Shown: positions 7,011 to 14,617, counted from the first letter of the stretch. The stretch: DNA of 19,082 nucleotides from Pseudomonas sp. (GCF_030147005.1 NZ_JASLAW010000026.1:1-19082), one strand, 5' to 3'. A program made the numbers and translations. Notes: generated by a model from the sequence alone, not told the origin.

Positions 7011-7325
7011 TCAGTCGTAACGAGAGAGTTTGAGTAAAGGCACGCACCGTTCGGTGTCACCCACGACGGTGCTGAGCTGGTTTCTGACGCGAACGGTGGG
7101 TGGCGATTTTTTTTCCAGGTTGCACATCTTGTAAGCGTTGTCGTGCCAGGGGCAGATCACACTTTGCCCGTCTCCGGTGGTTTCACCCATGTGCAAAGGG
7201 CCGCCGCGATGGGGGCAGGTGGTTGGCAACAACTGCGTCGAATACGTATGGCGCTTGAGAAAATAGGTCTTGTCTTCTACGGCCACAAAGTTGGCATCGG
7301 TAAGGTTCAAACGGATGGCTTTCAT
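7011..7325 (-). CDS. Rieske [2Fe-2S] ferredoxin
   Basis: This 104-residue single-domain protein has the full Rieske cluster motif: CPHRGGPLH (C37, H39) and CPWH (C58, H61), spaced as in Rieske ferredoxins. It has no signal peptide or membrane anchor, so it is a soluble cytosolic electron carrier. It starts 12 bases after the stop of the diiron oxygenase gene. Diiron oxygenases need external electrons, so the simplest reading is that this is the dedicated reductant of the SznF-like enzyme. No matching ferredoxin reductase is encoded in the window, so a housekeeping reductase would have to supply it. Cofactor type is secure; the partner is inferred from position. Confidence 0.93.
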   Translation of the reverse strand: MKAIRLNLTDANFVAVEDKTYFLKRHTYSTQLLPTTCPHRGGPLHMGETTGDGQSVICPWHDNAYKMCNLEKKSPPTVRVRNQLSTVVGDTERCVPLLKLSRYD

Positions 7326-7337
7326 GGGACTGCCTAC

Positions 7338-8717
7338 TCAAAGGGCCGTGACGGTATAAGTGCAGGATGGGCTGACGATGCGGGTGCCATGCAGCATTCC
7401 CTTGGGAATCACCACGCCTTCCCCGGCCTTCAGGCGCACGGACAGCTCCGGGCTGGCGACAAAATCCAGCTCGCCGGTTTCAACCCAGAACAGCTCGTCA
7501 TTGGGGTGGGTGTGCGGAACCGACAGTTCGTGTTCGGTCTCGGTAATGCGCAGGTCCACCGGCTTCAGGCCTTGCTGCACCGCAGCCTGTGCACGGTGTT
7601 CATCCAGCGCGTCATGCCATTGGATATGGGCGTAGAGTTCTTCGTCGGCGATGTCCTGCAGCAACCTGAACTCCTCGAAACCGCGGATGAGGTCTGGAAT
7701 GATCTTGCTGCCGAATTGCTTGATCATGGGCAGGATAAGACGTTGCAACGCCATTCTTCCGTGATGCACATCAATGTGTGAGTGTTCATCGAAATAGTCG
7801 GTGGAGACGGTGTCTTTGAAAATGGACTTGATGGCACTCGACTGGTGTTTGGTCGTGAGGGCCAGGGTGGCCTCGGTGTAATACATGGCGCCAATGTAGC
7901 GGAACAGTTCGCCATGATTGGCCGACACATAATGGAAGTAGTTGGTCAGCGACAGCGAACCGGCGGTATAGAACTGCCAATAGTGGTGCACGTGATGCGA
8001 CATGCCCATGTCTTTGAGCATGTCTTCAAAAATGGTGCTGTGTTTCTTTTTATCGACGCCGTAGCCATATTCGTCGATGAGGATCTTGAATAACTCGCTG
8101 GTGTATACACCGCAGTTGCCCAGCACATTACGCGCCATCGCCGAGGCTTCACTGAGGAAGTCGCCAGCGCACTGCGTCATGAAAAAACGCGCGGCACGTT
8201 CAGGGTGGCGGCTGGTGGTCAGTACCTTGTACAGCTTGGACTCGGACTGTGCGACATCCTCCAGGGCTTTGTCGGTGTGGGCGACAAACGAATCCAGGCA
8301 CCATGAACCGTTGATATGCACTTCTTCCTTGAGCCAGTCGTACAGGTATTGCTCCAGCAATGGACGGATCTTCTTGCCGCTGGCGGCATGCTGAGGGTCG
8401 TAAAACTGTTTGAATTCCCTAACGTCGAGTTCCATCGGCGGCTTGGGCAAAAATACCAAGTCCTGCTCGTAGATATTCAATAACAACCGTTGCGCCAATA
8501 GATGGTGGCTGTTTGAAAGTTGATCGCTTGTCAGACGGGTGCTGATAATTAAGTCGGAAATATCCTGCGGCCTGGAAGGGCGCTGGTAGGGGCTATTGGT
8601 ATAAAAGCTGCGCGGCTGGGCAAAGGCAGCGGCGCTACAGTAGTGAGTCAATGCCTCGGCATCTGAATTTAATTCGAAATGTGGCGCATCCTCTGACAGC
8701 TTAGTTGTCCATAACAT
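7338..8717 (-). CDS. SznF-like heme-oxygenase-like diiron oxygenase with C-terminal cupin
   Basis: The 459-residue protein has three parts: an N-terminal helical region (about 1-120), a heme-oxygenase-like diiron domain (about 121-345) and a cupin (about 385-459). Candidate iron ligands are E190, E216, H226 (in DEYGYGVDKKKH) and H312, D316, H319 (in HSHIDVHH). The cupin has H402 and H404 (HTHPNDELFW) and H443 (PKGMLHG). As I recall, SznF of streptozotocin biosynthesis uses E189, E215, H225, H311, D315, H318 and H407, H409, H448, so the spacing agrees within each domain. SznF hydroxylates an N-methylarginine guanidine and rearranges it to an N-nitrosourea. The ATG at 8717 has AGAAGG 8 bases upstream. 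It leads the operon. The substrate here is unknown, and a non-nitrosating N-oxygenase remains possible. Confidence 0.88.
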   Translation of the reverse strand: MLWTTKLSEDAPHFELNSDAEALTHYCSAAAFAQPRSFYTNSPYQRPSRPQDISDLIISTRLTSDQLSNSHHLLAQRLLLNIYEQDLVFLPKPPMELDVREFKQFYDPQHAASGKKIRPLLEQYLYDWLKEEVHINGSWCLDSFVAHTDKALEDVAQSESKLYKVLTTSRHPERAARFFMTQCAGDFLSEASAMARNVLGNCGVYTSELFKILIDEYGYGVDKKKHSTIFEDMLKDMGMSHHVHHYWQFYTAGSLSLTNYFHYVSANHGELFRYIGAMYYTEATLALTTKHQSSAIKSIFKDTVSTDYFDEHSHIDVHHGRMALQRLILPMIKQFGSKIIPDLIRGFEEFRLLQDIADEELYAHIQWHDALDEHRAQAAVQQGLKPVDLRITETEHELSVPHTHPNDELFWVETGELDFVASPELSVRLKAGEGVVIPKGMLHGTRIVSPSCTYTVTAL

Positions 8718-8767
8718 AAGTAGTGCCTTCTAGCTGAGTTGTTCGATGGCGAGATGCTATAGATTTG

Positions 8768-8781
8768 GTTTTTCTAAAAAC
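8768..8781. repeat. Inverted repeat GTTTTT-CT-AAAAAC
   Basis: GTTTTT (8768-8773) and AAAAAC (8776-8781) form a perfect 6-base inverted repeat with a 2-base centre. It lies about 50 bases upstream of the SznF-like gene start, inside its AT-rich leader. It may be an operator half or simply a product of AT-richness. Confidence 0.3.
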
Positions 8782-8800
8782 AGATTGAAAATCGGGTGCG

Positions 8801-8819
8801 TATATAGTGAATTTCACTA
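8801..8819 (-). promoter_or_regulatory. Palindromic operator candidate with TATATA in the operon leader
   Basis: TAGTGAA-T-TTCACTA (8805-8819) is a perfect 15-base palindrome about 90 bases upstream of the operon's first ATG. A TATATA hexamer on the minus strand (8806-8801) overlaps its edge and could serve as a -10 box. No good -35 lies 17 bases further upstream, which would suit a regulated promoter. The spacing between GTGA and TCAC is 3, so it is not a CRP/Vfr site. The binding protein is unknown. Confidence 0.4.
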
Positions 8820-9096
8820 AACGCATAGGTGGAGTCTTCTTTTGGTATTTGGGTGAGTTGATTTTTTTGGGCCCCCGACTACACATGTCCGTCGGATTTT
8901 CTTAGGCATGCCAAGGGCGCCCGTCAGCCGAAGGTGGCAAAGGCACCCAGGAGAAAGCTCATGTAGCGGTGAGTTGGTGGGGCAGGAAGACGCCGGGCAT
9001 ATCCGTAACGACGCGGGATATGGGCGGTAGCCGCAGGGCGTTGAGTACCTTTGCCCAGTGACCGATGATCTGCAGTTGCAGCTTTGGTAGCTGTCA

Positions 9097-9124
9097 CTGC
9101 GAGGGGGCGGCCAGCCCCTCGCAG
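9097..9124. repeat. GC-rich hairpin downstream of the channel gene, REP-like
   Basis: CTGCGAGGGG (9097-9106) pairs perfectly with CCCCTCGCAG (9115-9124) across an 8-base loop, 9 bases after the channel gene's stop on the minus strand. No T-run follows in either direction, so it is more like a REP-type extragenic palindrome or mRNA-stabilising hairpin than an intrinsic terminator. Confidence 0.55.
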
Positions 9125-9133
9125 CGCGCTTTG

Positions 9134-10423
9134 TCAGTGTTCCAGGCTTTCCACGCCTTTCGCATTTTGCGTCATCGCAAACAACCCGCTACGCAGGTCC
9201 GTGCCGCTCGGCTGCTGGTACAGGCTCAAGCCGAACTCCGGCAACACCGCCAATAGATAATCGAAAATATCCCCCTGGATCCGCTCGTAATCCGCCCACG
9301 CCGTGGTGCGGGTGAAGCAGTAGATCTCCAGCGGCACACCCTGGGCGGTGGTTTGCATCTGGCGCACCATGCAGGTCATGTTCGGCTGGATGTCGGGGTG
9401 GCTTTGCAGGTACGCCAGGGCATAGGCGCGGAAGGTCCCCAGGTTGGTCATGCGTCGGCGGTTGGCCGACAGTTGCGCGCTGTGGCCCTGTGCCTCGTTC
9501 CAGGCCTTGAGTTCGGCCTGCTTGCGGCCGATGTAGCCGGTGAGCAGGTGCACCTGGGTCATGCGCTCTTCTTCGTCATCGCGCAGAAAGCGCACGCCAC
9601 TGGCGTCAATGAACAGACTGCGCTTGATGCGCCGTCCGCCGGAGGCCTGCATGCCGCGCCAGTTCTTGAACGACTCGGACATCAGGCGCCACGTGGGAAT
9701 GGAGACGATGGTCTTGTCGAAGTTCTGCACCTTGACCGTGTGTAGAGTGATATCCACCACATCGCCGTCGGCACCGACCTGGGGCATTTCGATCCAGTCG
9801 CCGACCCGCAGCATGTCGTTGCTGGTCAATTGCACACTGGCGACGAACGACAGCAGGGTGTCTTTGTACACCAACAGAATCACCGCCGACATCGCACCCA
9901 GGCCCGATAGCAGCAACAGCGGCGAACGGTCGATCAGGGTGGCGACGATAATGATTGCGCCAAACACGAACAGCACCATCTTCGCCAGTTGCACATAGCC
10001 CTTGATCGAGCGGGTGCGGGCGTGTTCGGTGCGTGCGTAGATATCCAGCAGGGCGTTGAGTAGGGCGCTCATCGCCAGCACCATGAACAGAATGGTGATC
10101 GCCAGGGCCACGTTGCCGATGAACAGGATGGCGGTCTTGCTCAGGTCGGGTACCAGGTACAGGCCGAACTGGATCACCAAAGACGGCGTCATCTGCGCCA
10201 GGCGATGGAAGACTTTGTTATGCCGCAGGTCGTTCAGCCAGTGCAGCGCCGGTTGCCGGCCGAGCAATTTGAGCGCGTGCAGGATGAGGTAACGCGCCAC
10301 GCGTCCCACCAACAAGGCCACACCCAGCAATATCAGCAAGCCGAGGCTGGAATGCAGGACCGGGTGTTCATCGAGGGCGCCCCAAAGGTCTTGGATGTTG
10401 AGCCAGAGCTTTTTTATGTCCAT
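9134..10423 (-). CDS. MscS-family mechanosensitive channel, YbdG type
   Basis: The 429-residue inner-membrane protein has several N-terminal hydrophobic segments (about 25-190). The conserved MscS pore and beta-domain follow, with LLSGLGAMSAVILLVYKDTL in the pore-lining region. The signature NWRGMQASGGRRIKRSL of the YbdG (miniconductance, MscM) subfamily appears at about residues 270-290. Length is close to YbdG (about 415). The family protects cells against osmotic downshock. The start is the ATG at 10423 (MDIKKLW); a longer reading from a non-ATG codon at 10513 adds an atypical N-terminus. It is divergent from the DEAD-box helicase gene and has a GC hairpin just downstream. The subfamily call is good. 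Confidence 0.9.
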   Translation of the reverse strand: MDIKKLWLNIQDLWGALDEHPVLHSSLGLLILLGVALLVGRVARYLILHALKLLGRQPALHWLNDLRHNKVFHRLAQMTPSLVIQFGLYLVPDLSKTAILFIGNVALAITILFMVLAMSALLNALLDIYARTEHARTRSIKGYVQLAKMVLFVFGAIIIVATLIDRSPLLLLSGLGAMSAVILLVYKDTLLSFVASVQLTSNDMLRVGDWIEMPQVGADGDVVDITLHTVKVQNFDKTIVSIPTWRLMSESFKNWRGMQASGGRRIKRSLFIDASGVRFLRDDEEERMTQVHLLTGYIGRKQAELKAWNEAQGHSAQLSANRRRMTNLGTFRAYALAYLQSHPDIQPNMTCMVRQMQTTAQGVPLEIYCFTRTTAWADYERIQGDIFDYLLAVLPEFGLSLYQQPSGTDLRSGLFAMTQNAKGVESLEH

Positions 10424-10554
10424 GAGTGAACCGATTCTTCTGTAAGACAACACGGGGGCGATTAGAGCATTTAAGTGCAGCAAAGTTGACGGCCTGGACA
10501 AAACCGCTGACAAAAAAGCAGCTGATTAGCACCGTTCGCGTAAAGAAACTCGGT

Positions 10555-10583
10555 TTGGACGGCCGAAACCGGTAACCTATGCA
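10555..10583 (+). promoter_or_regulatory. Possible sigma-70 promoter of the helicase gene
   Basis: TTGGAC (10555-10560) is followed after exactly 17 bases by TATGCA (10578-10583), about 34 bases before the helicase GTG. The -10 is a poor match, so this is a weak prediction. Confidence 0.3.
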
Positions 10584-10616
10584 GCTGATATTTTGTATTT
10601 CTTCGAGGTAGCACCC

Positions 10617-11963
10617 GTGTTTTCCCAATTCGCCCTGCACGAACGCCTGCTCAAAGCCGTGGCCGAGCTTAAATTTGTCGAGCCTACGCCTGTGCAAGCA
10701 GCGGCCATCCCGCTCGCGCTCCAAGGGCGTGACCTGCGGGTGACGGCGCAAACCGGCAGCGGCAAGACCGCGGCTTTCGTCTTGCCGATTCTCAACCGCC
10801 TGATCGGTCCGGCCAAGGTCCGCGTCAGCATCAAGACCCTGATCCTGCTGCCGACCCGCGAGCTGGCCCAGCAGACCCTGAAGGAAGTGGAGCGCTTCTC
10901 GCAGTTCACCTTCATCAAGTCCGGCCTGATCACCGGCGGTGAAGACTTCAAGGTCCAGGCCGCCATGCTGCGCAAGGTGCCGGACATCCTGATCGGCACC
11001 CCAGGCCGCATGATCGAGCAGCTCAATGCCGGCAACCTCGACCTCAAGGAAGTCGAAGTGCTGGTGCTTGACGAAGCCGACCGCATGCTCGACATGGGTT
11101 TTGCCGACGATGTACAGCGCCTGGTCGCCGAGTGCATCAACCGCCAGCAGACCATGTTGTTCTCCGCCACCACCGGCGGCTCGACCCTGCGCGACATGGT
11201 CGCCAAGGTCCTGAACAATCCTGAACACCTGCAAGTCAACAACGTCAGCGACCTGAACGCGACCACGCGTCAGCAGATCGTCACCGCTGACCACAACGTG
11301 CACAAGGAACAGATCCTCAACTGGTTGCTGGCCAACGAGACCTACCAGAAGGCCATCGTGTTCACCAACACCCGAGCCGCTGCCGACCGTATTTACGGCC
11401 GCCTGGTGGCGCAGGAATACAAAGCGTTCGTGCTGCACGGTGAAAAGGACCAGAAGGATCGCAAGCTGGCCATCGACCGCCTCAAGGCAGGCGGCGTGAA
11501 GATTCTAGTCGCCACCGACGTCGCCGCACGCGGCCTTGACGTGGATGGCCTGGACATGGTGATCAACTTCGACATGCCGCGCAGCGGCGACGAATACGTC
11601 CACCGTATCGGCCGTACCGGGCGTGCCGGCAACGATGGCCTGGCCATCTCGCTGATTTGTCACGGTGACTGGAACCTGATGTCGAGCATCGAGCGCTATC
11701 TGAAGCAATCGTTCGAGCGCCGCACCATCAAGGAAGTCAAAGGCACCTACACCGGGCCGAAGAAGGTCAAGGCATCAGGCAAGGCCGTTGGCGTGAAGAA
11801 GAAAAAGACCGACGCCAAGGGTGAGAAGAAAAAGGCCGGCGCCAAGTCGCCGACCAAGCGCAAGATCGCCAACCGCCCGAAGACCGACAACCTGTCGCTC
11901 GTCAGCAAAGACGGCATGGCGCCGCTCAAGCGCCGCAAGCCAGAAGCGCCAGCCGCCGAATAA
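10617..11963 (+). CDS. DEAD-box ATP-dependent RNA helicase
   Basis: This 448-residue helicase shows all core motifs in order: Q motif PTPVQ (24-28), Walker A AQTGSGKT (44-51), PTRELAQ (79-85), GTPGR (127-131), DEAD (152-155), SAT (183-185), then IVFTNTR, ATDVAARGLD and HRIGRTGRAG. A Lys-rich tail (about residues 375-430) would bind RNA. It unwinds or remodels RNA in ribosome assembly, decay or cold adaptation, like RhlE and SrmB. I choose the GTG at 10617 because GAGG precedes it by 9 bases and the protein then begins MFSQFALHERLL, typical for the group; a TTG at 10593 gives a poor N-terminus. A strong terminator follows. Which E. coli helicase is the true orthologue is unclear. Confidence 0.95.
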   Translation: MFSQFALHERLLKAVAELKFVEPTPVQAAAIPLALQGRDLRVTAQTGSGKTAAFVLPILNRLIGPAKVRVSIKTLILLPTRELAQQTLKEVERFSQFTFIKSGLITGGEDFKVQAAMLRKVPDILIGTPGRMIEQLNAGNLDLKEVEVLVLDEADRMLDMGFADDVQRLVAECINRQQTMLFSATTGGSTLRDMVAKVLNNPEHLQVNNVSDLNATTRQQIVTADHNVHKEQILNWLLANETYQKAIVFTNTRAAADRIYGRLVAQEYKAFVLHGEKDQKDRKLAIDRLKAGGVKILVATDVAARGLDVDGLDMVINFDMPRSGDEYVHRIGRTGRAGNDGLAISLICHGDWNLMSSIERYLKQSFERRTIKEVKGTYTGPKKVKASGKAVGVKKKKTDAKGEKKKAGAKSPTKRKIANRPKTDNLSLVSKDGMAPLKRRKPEAPAAE

Positions 11964-11975
11964 GCAGTTGGGCAT

Positions 11976-12005
11976 AAAAAAACCGGACGATGTCCGGTTT
12001 TTTTT
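11976..12005. terminator. Strong bidirectional intrinsic terminator
   Basis: ACCGGAC (11982-11988) pairs with GTCCGGT (11992-11998) around a 3-base loop. It is flanked by an A-run on the left (11976-11982) and eight Ts on the right (11998-12005). It can stop the helicase transcript and the convergent gene whose stop is at 12011. Confidence 0.93.
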
Positions 12006-12010
12006 CGCTA

Positions 12011-12286
12011 TCAGTTTTTAGCCTTGATGGCCGCTTCCTTCAGCTCCTTGAGCCGCGCATCGATCAACTGGCACTTGTCCGGGAATTGCGCGCTTTCGGT
12101 ATCCAGATCCATTTTCTGCAACTCGTCATTCATCTCCTTGGCTTTCTGCGGATTCTGCTCCGTCAGCCGGCTCACTTGCTCGGCCAGCTCTTCACGCTTG
12201 GCTGTGGCCTCGTCAGGCGTGCAGGCCCAAGCGGGCAGGGCGCTTAATAGCGTGGCGGCGATGGCCAGGTTCATCAAGGTCTTCAT
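12011..12286 (-). CDS. Small periplasmic protein of unknown function (91 aa)
   Basis: The start at 12286 has AAGGAAG 7 bases upstream. A signal peptide (MKTLMNLAIAATLLSALPAWA) is followed by a short, charged, helix-rich mature protein of about 70 residues. Two cysteines (C22 and C72) could form a disulfide. The sequence before C22 (A-W-A) is a poor lipobox, so I favour a soluble periplasmic protein over a lipoprotein. The mature region (ATAKREELAEQVSRLTEQNP onward) looks like an amphipathic helical pair. It converges on the helicase gene and shares its terminator. It resembles conserved Pseudomonas hypothetical proteins; function unknown. Confidence 0.8.
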   Translation of the reverse strand: MKTLMNLAIAATLLSALPAWACTPDEATAKREELAEQVSRLTEQNPQKAKEMNDELQKMDLDTESAQFPDKCQLIDARLKELKEAAIKAKN

Positions 12287-12441
12287 GGTCGGACTTCCTT
12301 GGTGGTGATGGGCAGTTGATGCAGCTAACGTCTGTAAAGTTCAGAGAAATGACGCCCGTCTGTTGGGTTGAACGGCTGTTGCCCACACCTGTCACTACCT
12401 TTGACGGGCTAATTCTCCATCGGCCTGCAGGAGGAATCAGG

Positions 12442-12843
12442 ATGACGAAGTACAACTGGGATTTGATCGAACGTCTGCTGCATGAGGTGCAGAACGGTGA
12501 AGGCAGTTTCGCTCCGCGCAAGTACGCTGAGCAGGAAGCGGCCGAGAAGGCGACAGCGGGTGAGTCCATCGGGAACCTGGACGCGCTGAAAAAGACTGCG
12601 GCGGACTACGAGGCGCTGCTGTTCAAGCGCGGGTTTATTGAATCGCGCCCCGAAGAGGAAGGCGGTAACGGTGAGAACTTCATCTTGACGCCACGGGGTG
12701 CAAGCCTGCTGTCGCTGATCGACAGTTCGATCCCTGGCAATGACCATCCCCGCCACGTAATGGACAAGCAGGACGACGCGCTGGATGAAGCCACCTTTGA
12801 TCGAGTGGCTTCGAAAGCGGCGATTGCCGGTGGCGCTATCTAG
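12442..12843 (+). CDS. DUF2513-like winged-helix protein (133 aa)
   Basis: A textbook AGGAGG precedes the ATG at 12442, so the longer in-frame reading from 12316 is rejected. The 133-residue cytosolic protein opens MTKYNWDLIERLLHEVQNGE, similar to DUF2513 proteins, which begin with a helix of this kind. It continues with a probable winged-helix fold: a helical ALKKTAADYEALLFKRGFIE segment, then a beta hairpin ENFILTPRGASLLSLI. This suggests DNA binding or protein interaction, but no target is evident. It stands alone between a divergent small periplasmic protein gene and a convergent lipoprotein gene. The family call is moderate and based only on pattern. Confidence 0.75.
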   Translation: MTKYNWDLIERLLHEVQNGEGSFAPRKYAEQEAAEKATAGESIGNLDALKKTAADYEALLFKRGFIESRPEEEGGNGENFILTPRGASLLSLIDSSIPGNDHPRHVMDKQDDALDEATFDRVASKAAIAGGAI

Positions 12844-12881
12844 CCTGAGCCCAACTATGGGCGGGAGCCTTGCTTCCGCTC

Positions 12882-13751
12882 CTATTGATTTGCGCCGGCC
12901 TTGAGGCATTTGAGCGCTTTGAAATCGCTGCGTACGCCGTCGATTTTTTGTGTGAGCTTGAGGCGCTGTTGCACGGTGCTCTCAGCCATCAGATCCACAA
13001 GCAGACTGCGCGCTGCCGCCTCGGTCTGGGCATAGGCGGCGCGGTATTCCGGGGTCCATAGACTTTCCCTGTCCACCAGCAGTCGCTGCATTTTCTGCGG
13101 GAAGTCGGCATCGCGGCGCTGTTGCACGGCTTCGATAAACTGCGCCTGCCAATGCGCGCGGTTGCCGATCCATTGCTCGTTCTGCTCGCCCAATGCCATG
13201 GACCATGCCGTTACTCGACGCTGCTGGCTGGCACTGAGCGGCCCCATCCACGCGTCGAGGCGCTTGTTCATACGCTCGGCGCGTTCCTTGATCTGCTGGG
13301 CCAGGGGCGGCTTTAGGTATTCGTCCTGGCGCTTGCGCAGGTCTTTGGCCAGGGCTTCATTCATTTCTTTGACCTGCTGATCATCCAGGCCTTGCAGGAG
13401 TTCGATGGCCGACGGGGTGATCTCACGGGCGACCTCGGCGATGGCCTGTTTGGCTTCGACGGTGCGGGCCTGCAAGGCGGCATCGGTGACCTGGTTGTTG
13501 TCGACCATCTGCTGCAGGCGGTCCAGCCAGTCGAGGTAACCCGGCAATTGCGTGGTGCAGTGCCAGGCCAGGTGTTGCTTGAGTGTGTCGTTGAACCAGC
13601 CCTTTTGCCCGGCGTTCATGTCCAGGTAGTCGTTGAGTGTCCAGGGAATGATCACGTCGAGATTGCGGTAGGCCAGGCCCACGCGATTACAGCCGGCGAG
13701 CACCAGGCTCAGGGACAGCAATATCACCAGGAGTTTGAGCCGGCGCAACAT
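12882..13751 (-). CDS. DUF6279-type lipoprotein
   Basis: The 289-residue protein has a lipoprotein signal with lipobox LAGC (lipidated C21). Asn at +2 predicts outer-membrane sorting. The mature part is almost entirely helical and charged, starting NRVGLAYRNLDVIIPWTLND, which is characteristic of the DUF6279 group. It continues through long Gln/Glu/Arg-rich helices (about 60-270). Members are common envelope proteins of Pseudomonas with no firmly known role. It converges on the DUF2513-like gene (38 bases apart) and lies 66 bases downstream of the TorF-like gene on the same strand, so the two may be co-transcribed. Confidence 0.85.
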   Translation of the reverse strand: MLRRLKLLVILLSLSLVLAGCNRVGLAYRNLDVIIPWTLNDYLDMNAGQKGWFNDTLKQHLAWHCTTQLPGYLDWLDRLQQMVDNNQVTDAALQARTVEAKQAIAEVAREITPSAIELLQGLDDQQVKEMNEALAKDLRKRQDEYLKPPLAQQIKERAERMNKRLDAWMGPLSASQQRRVTAWSMALGEQNEQWIGNRAHWQAQFIEAVQQRRDADFPQKMQRLLVDRESLWTPEYRAAYAQTEAAARSLLVDLMAESTVQQRLKLTQKIDGVRSDFKALKCLKAGANQ

Positions 13752-13817
13752 GGGCGAGTCCTTGCAGGGATGGGGTTAATGCATGTGAACCTGCAGCGGG
13801 TGCGACAGTTCAGCCCA

Positions 13818-14540
13818 TCAATAAAACGACCGGACAGCCTTCAAGGTCAACAGGCCGTCACATTGCGAATTGTGTCCGGAGTAGGCCGAGCAGTCACCGC
13901 CGCTGAGGCTGGAGTCACTGTAGATCAGGTCCAGGTCGACACCTTTCCAGGCCCGGGATAATTGCACTGACCAGTCGCTGAAGCTGCTGATGGCGCCGTT
14001 CTGCACCGATACCGGGGTGCCCAATTGATGGGTGGTGTACTTCATGCTGACGCCGATGCCGAAAGGCTGGGTGCCGCCGAGGTCGGCAAACAACGTGCTG
14101 TCCTGACGGTCCGGGTCATTGCTGAAGGACACGCCAAAGCGATTGCCCAGCAGATTCAGGCCGCCGTAGAACGCCTGGCTGTCGAGGGGGCTGAGCTTGG
14201 GGTAGCTGTAGTGGATCAAGCCCACTTCGTAGCCCAGCGTCTGGTCGAAGGGGTGCTTGAAGCCCATGTAGGAATCGAATTCAAGCGTGCTGGGCGAGGA
14301 CAACCCCATGTTCGGTGAAAACTGGCCGAAGTACAGGCCGCTGTCGTGGCTCAGGTCCAGCCCGCCATGGAACGCGTCGCTGCCGGGAGAGGTCGGCTTG
14401 ACCAGGCCCTGGGCCATGGTGCGGCTGGGGGTGGTGCCCAATTTCAGGTCGAAGTCGCCCAGTTCGCGCTGGAAGATCTGCGCTTCGGCGAGCGGGCAAG
14501 CGGCAAGTGCGCTGACCAGAAAAATACAGGATTTGAGCAT
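13818..14540 (-). CDS. TorF-family putative porin
   Basis: The 240-residue protein carries a signal peptide (MLKSCIFLVSALAACPLAEA, about residues 1-20). It then shows alternating beta-strand patterns ending in a C-terminal aromatic pair (SFY), as expected for an outer-membrane beta-barrel. The layout (FDLKLGTTPSRTMAQGL, FHGGLDLSHDSGLYFGQFSP, then repeated Gly/aromatic strands) matches the TorF putative porin group. Two cysteines near the end (GGDCSAYSGHNSQC) may form a loop disulfide. The ATG at 14540 has GGAGTGAAGC just upstream. It precedes the DUF6279 lipoprotein gene. The substrate, if any, is unknown. Confidence 0.85.
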   Translation of the reverse strand: MLKSCIFLVSALAACPLAEAQIFQRELGDFDLKLGTTPSRTMAQGLVKPTSPGSDAFHGGLDLSHDSGLYFGQFSPNMGLSSPSTLEFDSYMGFKHPFDQTLGYEVGLIHYSYPKLSPLDSQAFYGGLNLLGNRFGVSFSNDPDRQDSTLFADLGGTQPFGIGVSMKYTTHQLGTPVSVQNGAISSFSDWSVQLSRAWKGVDLDLIYSDSSLSGGDCSAYSGHNSQCDGLLTLKAVRSFY

Positions 14541-14617
14541 GCTTCACTCCATGAAAAGCGAGGAGCAGTGATGAGGGAAATCAGGCAGATGCCCGTGCTA
14601 GACGTGTGCAAGGATAC

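Larger units (their letters stand above)
8718..9133. other. Gene-poor spacer: operon leader and downstream region of the YbdG-type gene
   Basis: This 416-base stretch separates the start of the SznF-like operon from the end of the mechanosensitive channel gene. The part next to the operon (about 8740-8870) is clearly AT-rich and holds two inverted repeats. Near 9097-9124 is a GC-rich hairpin. Between them, the minus-strand frame 9093-8959 is open for 45 codons with no convincing start. I recognise no gene or RNA family here. Confidence 0.6.

Noticed and set aside
8805..8819. CRP/Vfr binding site
   Set aside because: GTGA and TCAC are separated by 3 bases, not the 6 required.
9097..9124. Intrinsic terminator for the mechanosensitive channel gene
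   Set aside because: The stem is strong, but no T-run follows on the minus strand; kept only as a REP-like hairpin.
10368..11438. 356-codon minus-strand open frame antisense to the DEAD-box helicase
   Set aside because: It overlaps the fully motif-complete helicase and shows low-complexity Gly/His/Gln composition; a shadow frame.
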